Assembly (NCBI RefSeq): GCF_008801405.1
Contig: NZ_VZPV01000001.1
Coordinates: 2,604,001-2,668,000 of the forward strand
Reading direction: 5' to 3'
DNA: 64,000 nucleotides
From: Ralstonia insidiosa
Lineage (GTDB): Bacteria; Pseudomonadota; Gammaproteobacteria; Burkholderiales; Burkholderiaceae
This document shows positions 16,631 to 25,564 of this stretch, in pieces. A program made the position numbers and the translations under genes. A model generated the notes under the pieces. The model searched no databases, was not told where the DNA came from, and worked only from the letters and a program-made list of their open reading frames with translations. Numbering within the stretch: the first letter of the stretch is position 1; every line of letters starts with the position of its first letter.

Positions 16631-17977
16631 ATGTTCGCCACGGATGTCCGCCGTATTGCCGCACTCGCCTGGCCGGTTCTGATTGGCCAACTGGCCGTCA
16701 TCGCCTTCGGAGTACTCGACACGGCGATGGCCGGGCGCGCATCGGCAGCAGATCTGGCGGCCATCGGACTCGGCGGGTCGATCTACGTCACCGTCTACAT
16801 CAGCCTGATGGGCGTGCTTCAGGCGCTCTCGCCCATCGCAGGACAACTGTACGGCGCGCAAAGGCACAGCGAGATCGGTGAAGAAGTCCGCCAGGCCATC
16901 TGGCTTGGGCTGGCGCTGGCAGCCATCGGCATGCTGCTTCTGTGGTTTCCAGCCCCGCTGCTCCATCTGGCAAACGCCTCGCCGGAACTGGCGGAAAAGG
17001 CGACCGCCTATCTGCGCTATGAAGCACTCGCACTGCCTGCGGCGCTTGGCTTCCGGATCTACTCGGCGCTGAACAACGCGCTGTCGCGCCCGGTGATGGT
17101 AACGGTGCTGCAGCTCGGCGGCCTTGTGCTCAAGTTCCCGCTCAACGCGTTGTTCCTATACGGCGGCATGGGCATTCCGGCAATGGGCGGCCCGGGCTGT
17201 GCGCTGGCCTCCATGATCATCAGCTGGCTGTGGTTTGCCGCCGGCGCGGCCATCCTGATGCGCAATCCGGCATACAAGCCATTCAAGATTTTCACGCAGT
17301 TCTCGCCGCCGAATCGTGCGCGGCTATGGGCGTTGATCCGCCTGGGCGTACCGATGGGTTTCACCTACCTGATTGAGATCACCTCGTTCACGCTGATGGC
17401 GATCTTCATTGCGCGGCTGGGCACGGTGGTACTCGCCGGGCATCAGATTGCCGCCAACCTCGGGGCGGTGGCGTACATGGTGCCGCTGTCGCTGTCGATT
17501 GCGACCTCCACGCTGGCAGCACAATCGATCGGCGCCCGCGATCGCACAGCCGCGCGGCGCATCTCGTTGAACGGCATCAAGCTGGCAGTGATATGTGCGG
17601 CGATTGTCGGTGCCGCAGTGCTGATGCTCCGTCACGATTTGGTCAGCCTGTACACGCATGACGCGGCCGTCCTGGCGATTGCGGTGCCGCTGCTGCCCTT
17701 CATCGCGTTCTACCAGATGTTCGATGCATTGCAGGTGATGGCCGCGTTCATTCTGCGCGCCTACAAGATCGCGCTGATCCCAACCGTCATCTACGCGCTC
17801 TCGCTATGGGGCGTTGGTTTGGGCGGTGGCTATGTGCTTGGCTTCGGGCTTTTTGGAGACGGTGCCGCAGCACTGCGCGGGGCTGCAGGCTTCTGGGCAG
17901 CCAATGGCTTGAGCTTGATGGTGGCCGGCGCCCTGCTGGTTAGCTATTTCAACCGCGTCAGCCGCACTGCCTATTAA
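16631..17977 (+). CDS. MATE family multidrug/sodium efflux transporter
   Basis: 448 residues with twelve predicted membrane segments in two homologous halves, each beginning with an AxPVLIGQL/GVPMGFTYLIE-type helix. The first helices read LAWPVLIGQLAVIAFG and LDTAMAGRAS, as in NorM-type transporters. It exports cationic drugs in exchange for Na+ or H+. I chose the ATG at 16631, 17 nt after the glycosyltransferase stop; upstream in-frame sequence is a shadow of that gene. NorM-like is likely, but I do not assign a symbol. Confidence 0.9.
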   Translation: MFATDVRRIAALAWPVLIGQLAVIAFGVLDTAMAGRASAADLAAIGLGGSIYVTVYISLMGVLQALSPIAGQLYGAQRHSEIGEEVRQAIWLGLALAAIGMLLLWFPAPLLHLANASPELAEKATAYLRYEALALPAALGFRIYSALNNALSRPVMVTVLQLGGLVLKFPLNALFLYGGMGIPAMGGPGCALASMIISWLWFAAGAAILMRNPAYKPFKIFTQFSPPNRARLWALIRLGVPMGFTYLIEITSFTLMAIFIARLGTVVLAGHQIAANLGAVAYMVPLSLSIATSTLAAQSIGARDRTAARRISLNGIKLAVICAAIVGAAVLMLRHDLVSLYTHDAAVLAIAVPLLPFIAFYQMFDALQVMAAFILRAYKIALIPTVIYALSLWGVGLGGGYVLGFGLFGDGAAALRGAAGFWAANGLSLMVAGALLVSYFNRVSRTAY

Positions 17978-18064
17978 AGTCATGCGTTAAACGACGGATG
18001 ACCTCCGGCTTTAAAAACACGGAGTCAGGGCAATTACCGCAATTGAATGGGAAGTAGAAAAGAA

Positions 18065-18090
18065 AAAACCCGCTGCAAGCAGCGGGTTTT
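18065..18090. terminator. Bidirectional terminator between the MATE gene and the tRNA cluster
   Basis: CCCGCTGC (18069-18076) and GCAGCGGG (18079-18086) flanked by A and T runs. Read on the minus strand it ends in a long T-rich tract and closes the tRNA-Ala-Glu-Asp transcript. Confidence 0.85.
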
Positions 18091-18094
18091 GATT

Positions 18095-18171
18095 TGGCGG
18101 AGCGGACGGGACTCGAACCCGCGACCCCCGGCGTGACAGGCCGGTATTCTAACCGACTGAACTACCGCTCC
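18095..18171 (-). tRNA. tRNA-Asp (GTC)
   Basis: 77 nt including the encoded CCA. The acceptor GGAGCGG pairs with CCGCTCC, the anticodon loop reads CTGTCAC, and the T arm contains GGGTTCGAGTCCC. It is the last gene of the three-tRNA cluster. Confidence 0.96.
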
Positions 18172-18235
18172 GTGTCGGTTGCAAAACCAGCTAGAGACTG
18201 GCTTTGCGAATGAGCTTCTGGTTAAGCTCTTGTTA

Positions 18236-18311
18236 TGGCGTCCCCTAGGGGATTCGAACCCCTGTACTCACCGTGAAAGGGTGATGTCCTAGGCCTCTAG
18301 ACGAAGGGGAC
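18236..18311 (-). tRNA. tRNA-Glu (TTC)
   Basis: 76 nt with encoded CCA. The acceptor GTCCCCT pairs with AGGGGAC, the anticodon loop is CTTTCAC, and the T arm holds GGGTTCGAATCCC. It lies downstream of, and co-oriented with, gltX, which charges it. Confidence 0.96.
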
Positions 18312-18429
18312 AGAAACTGTTTTGCAACGCTTTCTGTCTTACGCTGCGAAGTCCGCTATCATAACGTACTTCTTTGCGTTTTGGAAGCTTCTTTTCAAAT
18401 TTATTTTTGAATCGAATCTTCCGGCATTT

Positions 18430-18505
<76 letters not shown>

Positions 18506-18592
18506 GATGCACTGCTTTGGGTACTGCCTGGGTTACTACCTTTTACTGCTTGCTTCTTACTGCAATTCGCTTCGTGTTGCAGCGAAAACAAG

Positions 18593-18622
18593 AGTATAGG
18601 GGAACTGTTTAGCGCTTGGCAA
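18593..18622 (-). promoter_or_regulatory. Promoter of the tRNA-Ala-Glu-Asp cluster
   Basis: On the minus strand TTGCCA (18622-18617), 18 bp, TATACT (18598-18593), about 90 nt upstream of tRNA-Ala and just past the gltX stop. It gives the tRNA cluster a start of its own, though read-through from gltX is possible because no terminator separates them. Confidence 0.6.
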
Positions 18623-18655
18623 TACCCTTTCGCAAATTTTTTTGCGGTGCACCCG

Positions 18656-20053
18656 TCACGCCGCCAAACGGCGCAGAACGACATCGCGGCCGAACAGTTC
18701 CAACACCGCGTCAATCGACGGCGTCTGCAGTTGACCAGCCACCAGCAAGCGCACCGGCATGGCCAGCTTGGGCATCTTCCAGCCCTGCGCAGCCAGCACT
18801 TCCTTGAAAGCCGCACCGATGGCCTCGCGCTTCCACTCAGGCAACGCGCCGAGCTTTTCGGTCAGTGCGGCAATACCAGGACGCACGTCGTCGGTCAGAT
18901 GCTGCGCGGCGAGTTCCGGCTCGATGGTCAGATCCGTGCGGTAGAACAGCAGCGCAGTCTGTGCGACTTCGCGCAGCGTGTTGGCGCGATCCTTCACTAG
19001 CGCAATCACATCCGCTAGGACGGGGCCGCCATCAACCTTGCCGCCCAGTTCTTCAATGAACGGCTTCACCAGTTCAGCCAGACGGGCATTGTCGGCCTGC
19101 TTGATGTAGTGGTTGTTCAGCCAAGCGAGCTTCTCAGGGTTGTACTGCGCGGGCGACTTACCCAGATGTTCCAGATCGAACCACTCGACAAACTGCTCGC
19201 GCGAGAAGATCTCGGCATCGCCGTGTGCCCAGCCCAGGCGGGCCAGGTAGTTGACGATGGCTTCGGGCAGGTAGCCGGCATCGCGGTAGCCGGTCACGCT
19301 CATGGCGCCGTGGCGCTTACTCATCTTCTCGCCCTGCTCATTGAGCACGGTTGGCAAGTGGGCATAAACCGGCGGCGTGCCACCCAATGCGCGCAAGATG
19401 TTGATTTGGCGCGGCGTGTTGTTGACATGGTCGTCACCGCGGATCACGTGGGTGATCTGCATGTCCATGTCGTCGACGACCACGCAGAAGTTGTACGTGG
19501 GCGTGCCATCCGGGCGCGCGATGACGAGGTCGTCCAGCTCATCATTGGAGATTTCGATCCGACCCTTGACGGCGTCGTCCCACACCACGCTGCCGCCAAT
19601 GGGGTTCTTGAAACGCATCACGGGCTGCACACCAGCCGGCGGGGTCGGCAGAACCTTGCCCGGCTCGGGGCGCCACGTGCCGTCGTAGCGGGGCTTTTCG
19701 CCGCGCTCGCGTTGTGCGTCGCGCAGAGCGTCGAGTTCTTCCGTGCTCATGTAACAGGGATAGACCAACTCCTGCTGGACCATCTGGGCGATCACCTCAC
19801 GGTAACGGTCCATGCGCTGCATCTGATAGAACGGGCCTTCGTCGATGTCCATTTCCAGCCAGTCCATCGCTTCCAGGATCACATCAACGGCTTCCTGGCT
19901 GGAGCGCTCAACATCGGTGTCTTCGATACGCAGGATGAAATCGCCTTTCATCTTGCGAGCGAAGGCCCACGGATAAAGAGCCGAGCGAATGTTGCCGAGG
20001 TGGATGAAGCCGGTCGGGCTGGGGGCGAAACGGGTGCGGACGCGCTGAGTCAT
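18656..20053 (-). CDS. gltX: Glutamate--tRNA ligase
   Basis: 465 residues, class I synthetase that charges tRNA-Glu. The HIGH-type motif lies in APSPTGFIHLGNIR and the KMSKS-type motif is KMSKRHG. The zinc site of E. coli GluRS is lost: the region reads PCYMSTEEL and DGTWRPE, keeping one cysteine only, so this is a zinc-free form. The start at 20053 gives the family N-terminus MTQRVRTRFAPSPTG. It lacks a ribosome site, and a second ATG at 20092 with AGAGG upstream is possible but would add an atypical tail. A TATAAT box sits at 20121-20116 upstream. Confidence 0.96.
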   Translation of the reverse strand: MTQRVRTRFAPSPTGFIHLGNIRSALYPWAFARKMKGDFILRIEDTDVERSSQEAVDVILEAMDWLEMDIDEGPFYQMQRMDRYREVIAQMVQQELVYPCYMSTEELDALRDAQRERGEKPRYDGTWRPEPGKVLPTPPAGVQPVMRFKNPIGGSVVWDDAVKGRIEISNDELDDLVIARPDGTPTYNFCVVVDDMDMQITHVIRGDDHVNNTPRQINILRALGGTPPVYAHLPTVLNEQGEKMSKRHGAMSVTGYRDAGYLPEAIVNYLARLGWAHGDAEIFSREQFVEWFDLEHLGKSPAQYNPEKLAWLNNHYIKQADNARLAELVKPFIEELGGKVDGGPVLADVIALVKDRANTLREVAQTALLFYRTDLTIEPELAAQHLTDDVRPGIAALTEKLGALPEWKREAIGAAFKEVLAAQGWKMPKLAMPVRLLVAGQLQTPSIDAVLELFGRDVVLRRLAA

Positions 20054-20193
20054 AGGAAGGGCGAAATGAACAAGGCCGCGCAACGGGATCATCAGCGGCC
20101 TCTGTCAAAACGCAAATTATAGCAACCGCGCCCTGCTCTCTTGCCGTCGCGTTCGCGTGGGGGCCACCCGGTTGGTACTGCCGGCGGGATGAC

Positions 20194-20765
20194 TCAGCGG
20201 GCCAGCGGCAGCCATAGCATGAAGTGTGTGCCCGTCGGCCCTGAAAGCCAATCCACCCTGCCGCCGATGGCATGGGCGCGGCGTTGCTGATGGTGCAAAC
20301 CCCGCGCGGTGGCGGTGCCCAGCGCCTGCCTGACGTCGAAGCCTTGGCCGTTATCGTCGATGCTCACCGTCACGCCCTCCCCCTCGCGGGCGTTGGCCAC
20401 GCGAATCTCGCTGGCGCGGGTGTGATGGAGGATGTTGACGATGCTCTCCTTCACGATGCGCAGGACATGCAGTGCGCTGGAAGCTCCTACACCTCCCACC
20501 GCAGGGCGATGCCGGAGCCTTCCAGCCGAGGCTCCAGGCGAAAACGCAGCGTCGCCAGCAGGAGCAACAGGTCAGCTTCGATGGGCTCCATCGAGTCGAT
20601 CGTCAGCTTCAGGTCATCCAGGCAGCCCTTGAAGATTTGCGAGACCTTGAGTGAAAGGCTCAGCCGAATGTCGCGGATGTGCACGACTGGCGCAAAAACG
20701 CCCGGTTCAAGGATGGCCCGCCCATCCAAGCACGCGTTGTCAAAGCAGGAGACGGGCAATTCCAT
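20194..20765 (-). pseudogene. Remnant of a sensor histidine kinase (dimerisation/HATPase part)
   Basis: Two overlapping frames on the minus strand make one recognisable NarX/DesK-like kinase C-terminus. The upstream piece (20765-20487) has CLDDLKLTIDSMEPIEADL and LRFRLEPRLEGSGIALRWEV, then a TAG. The downstream piece (20499-20194) resumes in another frame with SALHVLRIVKESIVNILHH, IDDNGQGF (N and G1 boxes) and ends in TGTHFMLWLPLAR. The sensor and transmembrane parts are missing, and the phosphoacceptor His region is not found. A frameshift or small deletion near 20490 plus 5' loss explains it. No response regulator gene is adjacent. Confidence 0.75.
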
Positions 20766-20876
20766 CTCTGGCTTCACGACTGACGGCAGCGGTGCGCTCA
20801 GCCTGCCCTCGATCTTTGGCACAATGGCGACCGGCCGCGCACCTTCGCGCGGCACCTGGGCTCTCCAAATCGATCC

Positions 20877-21821
20877 ATGCAACGCCGCCTCTTTCTGGGT
20901 GCCGCCGGCGCCTCCCTGCTCTCTGCCTGCACCGTGACGGGCTTTTCGTCCGGCAAGACTGAAACCCCCGTGACGCCACCGACGGCCGTGCTGCCGCCCA
21001 CGGCACAGCCTGCCACCCAGCCCGTACGCATCGGGCTGGCACTGGGCGGTGGCGCCGCGCGCGGTTTCGCGCACATCGGCGTTATCAAGATGCTGGAGGC
21101 GCAAGGCATCCAGATCGACTTCATTACCGGCACAAGCGCAGGCAGCGTGGTGGCGGCCATCTACGCGTCGGGCATGTCCGGCCTGGAGATGAATCGCATG
21201 GCACTCAAGATGGACGAGGCCATGATTGCCGACTGGGCACTGCCGTTCGGCACGCGCTTTGGCGGCTGGCTCAAGGGCGAGGCGCTGGAGAAATACATCA
21301 ACCGCCTCGTCAAGCAGAAGACCATCGAACAGATGCGCACTCCGCTGGGCATCGTTGCCACGGATCTAGCCAGCGGCAAGCCGATCCTGTTCCGCCGCGG
21401 CAATACTGGTCAGGCGGTGCGCGCGTCGTGCAGCATCCCCGGCGTGTTCCAACCGGTGACGATCGGCGGGCGCCAATATGTGGATGGCGGACTGGTGGCG
21501 CCAGTGCCCGTTTCGTACGTCAAGCAGATGGGTGCAACGTTCGTGATTGCGGTGAACATCTCCGCAGACCCATCCAACCAGGCGGTCTCGGGTCAGGCCA
21601 GCATGCTGCTGCAGACAACGGCCATCATGGGCCAGAGCATCAACAAGACCGAATTGGCGCAAGCCGACGTGGTGATCACGCCATCCTTGCCGTTTGTGAA
21701 GGGCAGCGACTTTACCGCGCGCAACGAGGCCATTCTCGCCGGCGAGCAAGCCGCACAGGCCGCCATGCCGCTGCTGCGCGAAAAGCTGCGCTTGCCGCAG
21801 ACCGCCGTAACCGCACACTGA
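20877..21821 (+). CDS. Patatin-like phospholipase, RssA-type lipoprotein
   Basis: 314 residues. The N-terminus ends in LLSAC with Cys18 as the likely lipidation site, so it is probably a membrane-anchored lipoprotein. The patatin core has the oxyanion loop GGGAARG (57-63), the nucleophile elbow GTSAG (Ser87) and the catalytic Asp in DGGLVAPVP. These make a Ser-Asp acyl hydrolase dyad. The natural substrate is not known. No clear ribosome site precedes the ATG. It is divergent from the kinase remnant and convergent with the NlpC/P60 gene, sharing a terminator with it. Confidence 0.88.
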   Translation: MQRRLFLGAAGASLLSACTVTGFSSGKTETPVTPPTAVLPPTAQPATQPVRIGLALGGGAARGFAHIGVIKMLEAQGIQIDFITGTSAGSVVAAIYASGMSGLEMNRMALKMDEAMIADWALPFGTRFGGWLKGEALEKYINRLVKQKTIEQMRTPLGIVATDLASGKPILFRRGNTGQAVRASCSIPGVFQPVTIGGRQYVDGGLVAPVPVSYVKQMGATFVIAVNISADPSNQAVSGQASMLLQTTAIMGQSINKTELAQADVVITPSLPFVKGSDFTARNEAILAGEQAAQAAMPLLREKLRLPQTAVTAH

Positions 21822-21839
21822 CGCTGACTCGATGGGCAA

Positions 21840-21868
21840 CAAAAAAGACCGCCGTGGCGGTCTTTTTT
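21840..21868. terminator. Bidirectional terminator between patatin and NlpC/P60 genes
   Basis: AAAAAAGACCGCC pairs with GGCGGTCTTTTTT around a 2-4 nt loop; T or A runs on both sides let it serve both convergent genes. Confidence 0.9.
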
Positions 21869-21885
21869 GTTTGGAGTCGAGCGGA

Positions 21886-22533
21886 TCAGCCGCCATACAG
21901 TGCCAGCGGCTTGCCGGCAGCGTTTGGATCCACGCGCTTGAGCTGCTCGACAAAGTTGTCGGCACCGTCCTTGATCGGGGTGCCGGAGTTGCCTTCGATG
22001 CGACGTGCACCGTTGTAGCGCGACACCCAGTACGAGGCGGTCATGTCATCCACGCGAATCTTGCTGCCCGTGGAGGGCGCGTGTACAAACTTGTTGTCGC
22101 CGATATAAATGCCGACGTGCGAGAACGTGTGGCGCATGGTGTTGAAGAACACCAAGTCGCCCGGACGCAGTTCAGCCGTCTCGACGCTGGTGCCAACGCG
22201 GCTCATTTCAACAGCGCGGCGCGGCAGCAGAAAACCGAACGTGTCGTTGAAGACATAGCGGACGAAGCCGCTGCAGTCGAGGCCCGATTCCGGCGTATTG
22301 CCGCCGAAACGGTAGCGCAGACCAATCATGCCCAGCGCGTTCATGACGACGTCGCCGGTTTTGGTCATGACGTTGGAGATAAGACCAGGCTTGGCTTCCG
22401 GCTTCGCGTCGGCACGAACTTCCGTGTCCTTGAAGACCGTATCAGCCTGCACTGCACTCGACACGATCACGCTGCAGCCGATCACAACCCCTACCGCCAG
22501 GCGCGCCATGGAATGAAGTACGAAGTGCTGCAT
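21886..22533 (-). CDS. NlpC/P60 (C40) cell-wall hydrolase
   Basis: 215 residues with a signal peptide (hydrophobic residues about 10-30, cleavage near VQA). The NlpC/P60 catalytic triad is visible: Cys87 in GLDCSGFVRY, His in HTFSHVGIYIG and a polar third residue, His, in KFVHAPSTG. It is expected to cut D-Glu-mDAP type bonds in peptidoglycan stems in the periplasm. AGGAGAACCG precedes the ATG. The promoter is close to consensus and overlaps an inverted repeat (22639-22654), so expression is probably regulated. Confidence 0.9.
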   Translation of the reverse strand: MQHFVLHSMARLAVGVVIGCSVIVSSAVQADTVFKDTEVRADAKPEAKPGLISNVMTKTGDVVMNALGMIGLRYRFGGNTPESGLDCSGFVRYVFNDTFGFLLPRRAVEMSRVGTSVETAELRPGDLVFFNTMRHTFSHVGIYIGDNKFVHAPSTGSKIRVDDMTASYWVSRYNGARRIEGNSGTPIKDGADNFVEQLKRVDPNAAGKPLALYGG

Positions 22534-22623
22534 CGGTTCTCCTGGGAAAGTCGGAATGATCGGCTCTTTATGCGTGAATGCAAATGAGACGCGTCCGAAT
22601 CCTGCTCAAAACAATCTCGCAGG

Positions 22624-22654
22624 ATAATAAAAGTCACACTTTGACTTGTCAAAG
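22624..22654 (-). promoter_or_regulatory. Near-consensus sigma-70 promoter with overlapping operator-like palindrome
   Basis: On the minus strand TTGACA (22652-22647), exactly 17 bp, TATTAT (22629-22624). The -35 box lies inside CTTTGACTTGTCAAAG (22639-22654), which has 7-bp arms around 2 bases. A repressor bound there would block the polymerase. It serves the NlpC/P60 gene, whose start lies about 90 nt downstream. Confidence 0.7.
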
Positions 22655-22774
22655 GTCGTTACAAATTTGCCTGAATTCATATGCGAATCAGGCACTTAGA
22701 CATGACTTTAGAAGCGCACCCTTACAATGCAGACCTTTCAAAACTGCACTTTTCCGGGGCATTCCCGGCCGTTT

Positions 22775-24430
22775 TTACGGGTTATCCCTCGACGGGACGA
22801 GCGACGCGGCGGCCATCAGTTTGCAGGTGTAGGGGTGGGAAGGTGATGCCAAAACCGCTTCCGTGTCGCCCTCTTCCACCACTTTGCCGTCCTTCATCAC
22901 GACTACGCGATGTGACATCGCACGGATGACGGCGAGGTCATGGCTGATGAATAGATACGACAGGTTGTACTTTTTCTGAAGGGCGCCCAGCAGCGACAGC
23001 ACCTGCTGCTGGATCGACACATCAAGTGCCGAGGTCGGCTCATCGAGCACCAGCACCTGCGGCTTGAGGATGAGCACGCGCGCAATGGCAATGCGCTGGC
23101 GCTGTCCGCCAGAAAACTCGTGCGGATAACGCCCCAGCGCGGTGCGATCCAGCCCCACTTCACGCAGCGCTTCGATCACGCGATGCCGGCGCTCGGTCGG
23201 GTTCACGTGCGGTTGATGCAGCGCCAAACCCTCGCCGACAATCTCTTCGATCGTCATGCGGGGTGAGAGTGAGCCGTAGGGATCTTGAAACACCACCTGC
23301 ATGCGCGCACGTACCGCGCGGCGCTCATCGCGCGAGATGTGCAGCAGTGAGTTGCCGAGAAAGCGCAACTCACCGCCCTTAGGCGTTTGCAGCCCGAGCA
23401 GCGTCTGCGCGAGCGTGGTCTTGCCGGAGCCAGACTCACCAACGATGCCGAGCGTCTCACCTTCGCGCAATTGCAGCGAGACGGCGTCGACCGCGGTGAA
23501 CGGATCGCTGCGGAACCAGCCCGCAAACCCCGGGCGATGGCGCTCGTACGTGACGGTCAGCTTATCTGCCTCGAGCAGCACGGGCGCGAGTGGCACCAGC
23601 GGCAGCACGTCGCGCTGCGGTCGGCTTTCCAGCAGGCGCACGGTGTACGGATGTTGCGGGGCCGCGAATACGGTTGCGGTATCACCGGACTCAACCAGCA
23701 CACCCCGCTCCATCACACCAACCCGCTCGGCAAAAGCGCGCACCATGTTCAGGTCGTGCGTGATCAGCATGATGGCCATGCCGAATTCGCCCTGCAGCTC
23801 GCGCAGCAACTGCAGGATCTGCATGCGTACGGTGACGTCCAGCGCGGTGGTCGGCTCATCCGCCAACAACAGCTTGGGCGAGCACGCCAGCGCCATGGCG
23901 ATCATTGCACGCTGTCGCTGGCCGCCCGAGAGTTGGTGCGGGAAGGCATCGAAACGGCGTGGTGCCTCGGCGATGCCAGTGCGCTCCAGCAACGCGATCG
24001 CACGTGCCTTGGCGGCCCGCTTGTCCAGGCCCTCGTGCAGTTCCAGTGTCTCGACGATCTGGTTGCCGATGCTGTACAGCGGGTTGAGCGCCGTCATGGG
24101 CTCCTGGAACACCATGGCCACGTCGGCGCCACGCAGGCCGCGCATCTCGCGCTCGCTGGCGGCCAGCAGGTCGCGACCTTCCAGCAGGATGCGGCCGCTG
24201 TAGTGCGCGTCAGCCAGCAAGCGCATGATCGACAGCGCCGTGACCGACTTGCCCGAGCCCGACTCCCCCACCAGCGCAAAGCGCTCGCCGGCATGCAGGT
24301 CGAGCGAGACATTCTTGACAGCCTCGGTGGCCTCACCGTGTTCGGATTCGAAGTGCACGCACAGGTCATCCAGCCGCAACAGCGGGCCGTCGTACTTGGG
24401 CGCGGAGGAGCGCAGATCAACGCGGGTCAT
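22775..24430 (-). CDS. yejF: Peptide ABC transporter, double ATP-binding protein (YejF type)
   Basis: 551 residues with two complete ABC ATPase domains in tandem, which is characteristic of YejF. Domain 1 has GESGSGKS, the signature LSGGQRQR and LLLADEPTTALD; domain 2 has GESGSGKTT, FSGGQRQR and VLVLDEPTSALD. Each is followed by an H-loop (MLITHDLNM, LFISHDLAV). It powers import of peptides through the YejB/YejE pore; in E. coli the system also admits microcin C. The ATG at 24430 overlaps the yejE stop (ATGA); the upstream in-frame stretch is a shadow. Confidence 0.95.
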   Translation of the reverse strand: MTRVDLRSSAPKYDGPLLRLDDLCVHFESEHGEATEAVKNVSLDLHAGERFALVGESGSGKSVTALSIMRLLADAHYSGRILLEGRDLLAASEREMRGLRGADVAMVFQEPMTALNPLYSIGNQIVETLELHEGLDKRAAKARAIALLERTGIAEAPRRFDAFPHQLSGGQRQRAMIAMALACSPKLLLADEPTTALDVTVRMQILQLLRELQGEFGMAIMLITHDLNMVRAFAERVGVMERGVLVESGDTATVFAAPQHPYTVRLLESRPQRDVLPLVPLAPVLLEADKLTVTYERHRPGFAGWFRSDPFTAVDAVSLQLREGETLGIVGESGSGKTTLAQTLLGLQTPKGGELRFLGNSLLHISRDERRAVRARMQVVFQDPYGSLSPRMTIEEIVGEGLALHQPHVNPTERRHRVIEALREVGLDRTALGRYPHEFSGGQRQRIAIARVLILKPQVLVLDEPTSALDVSIQQQVLSLLGALQKKYNLSYLFISHDLAVIRAMSHRVVVMKDGKVVEEGDTEAVLASPSHPYTCKLMAAASLVPSRDNP

Positions 24431-25551
24431 TTCACCCCCGCCGGTTTCTGGCGCGCGCGCAGTTGCGCGAACGACAGGCGCGTGTCGAAGGCGTCGCGCA
24501 GTGCGTCGCCCATGAAGGTCAGCAACACGAGGGTCAACACGAGCACCACGAAGGTCGACAGCGAAATCCACCATGCATCCAAGTTGGCCTTGCCCTGCGC
24601 GAGCAACTCACCCAGGCTAGGCGTGGATGGCGGCACGCCCAGACCGAGAAAATCGAGGCTGGTCAACGCCAGGATGGCCGCGCTCATGCGGAACGGCAGG
24701 AACGTGATGACCGGCGTCAAGCTGTTAGGCATGATGTGGCGCCACATGATCTGCCAACTGGAGAGCCCCATCGTTCGTGCGGCCTTCACATAGTCAAGCG
24801 AGCGGTTGCGATAGAACTCGGCGCGCACATAGTCGGACAGGCTCATCCAGCCGAACAGCGACAGCAGGATGATCAGCAGCCCGAGACTCGGCGTGAAGAT
24901 CGACGCAAAGATGATCAGCAGGTACAGCTCCGGCATGGAGCTCCAAACTTCGATCAGCCGCTGCGCCCACAGATCAAAGCGCCCGCCAAAGAAGCCCATC
25001 AGCGCGCCAGTGAGCGTGCCGACAACCACCCCGATCAGCGTAAGCGCCAGCCCGAACAGCACCGACACTCGGAAACCGTACAGCAGCCGCGCAAACACGT
25101 CGCGGCCACGATCGTCCGTGCCGAGCCAGTTCTCGGCCGAGGGTGGCGCCGGGTTGGGCTCCTTCGAAAAGTAGTTCAGCGTCTCGTACGAATACGGATT
25201 GGGCGGGTAGATCGCAAAGCTGCCCGGCTCCTTGAACTTGTCGCGAATATACGGATCGAGGTAGTCCGTGGGGGTCGGGAAGTCGCCGCCGAACGTGGTC
25301 TCCGGGTAGGTCTTCACGATAGGGAAATACCAGGTGCCGTGGTACTTCACCACCAGCGGCCGATCATTCGAGATGAGCTCGCCGCCCATGCTGAGCACAA
25401 ACAGCACCACGAACAGAATCAGGCTCCAGTAACCCAGCCGGTGTTGCTTGAAGCGTCGCCACGCGCGCCTGAGCGGCGACAGCGAATGCCGCACCGCATG
25501 CGGCGTCGCCATGTTTGACGGATGTGCGGAAGCGCGGGAGTACTGAGTCAT
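24427..25551 (-). CDS. yejE: Peptide ABC transporter permease (YejE type)
   Basis: 374 residues. A cytoplasmic N-terminus is followed by a membrane helix, a periplasmic loop typical of YejE (KTYPETTFGGDFPTPTDYL, then NWLGTDDRGRDVFARLLYG), and five further helices. The inner-membrane EAA loop reads DYVKAARTMGLSSWQIMWRH, which docks on the ATPase. I chose the ATG at 25551, 13 nt after the yejB stop; a later ATG at 25512 is possible. It is coupled to yejF by an ATGA overlap. Confidence 0.92.
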   Translation of the reverse strand: MTQYSRASAHPSNMATPHAVRHSLSPLRRAWRRFKQHRLGYWSLILFVVLFVLSMGGELISNDRPLVVKYHGTWYFPIVKTYPETTFGGDFPTPTDYLDPYIRDKFKEPGSFAIYPPNPYSYETLNYFSKEPNPAPPSAENWLGTDDRGRDVFARLLYGFRVSVLFGLALTLIGVVVGTLTGALMGFFGGRFDLWAQRLIEVWSSMPELYLLIIFASIFTPSLGLLIILLSLFGWMSLSDYVRAEFYRNRSLDYVKAARTMGLSSWQIMWRHIMPNSLTPVITFLPFRMSAAILALTSLDFLGLGVPPSTPSLGELLAQGKANLDAWWISLSTFVVLVLTLVLLTFMGDALRDAFDTRLSFAQLRARQKPAGVK

Positions 25552-25564
25552 GTTGCTTGCCCGC

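Noticed and set aside
15354..16664. 436-codon frame on the minus strand
   Set aside because: Antisense to the GT39-type gene; composition is Arg/Gly/Gln-rich with no motif or ribosome site.
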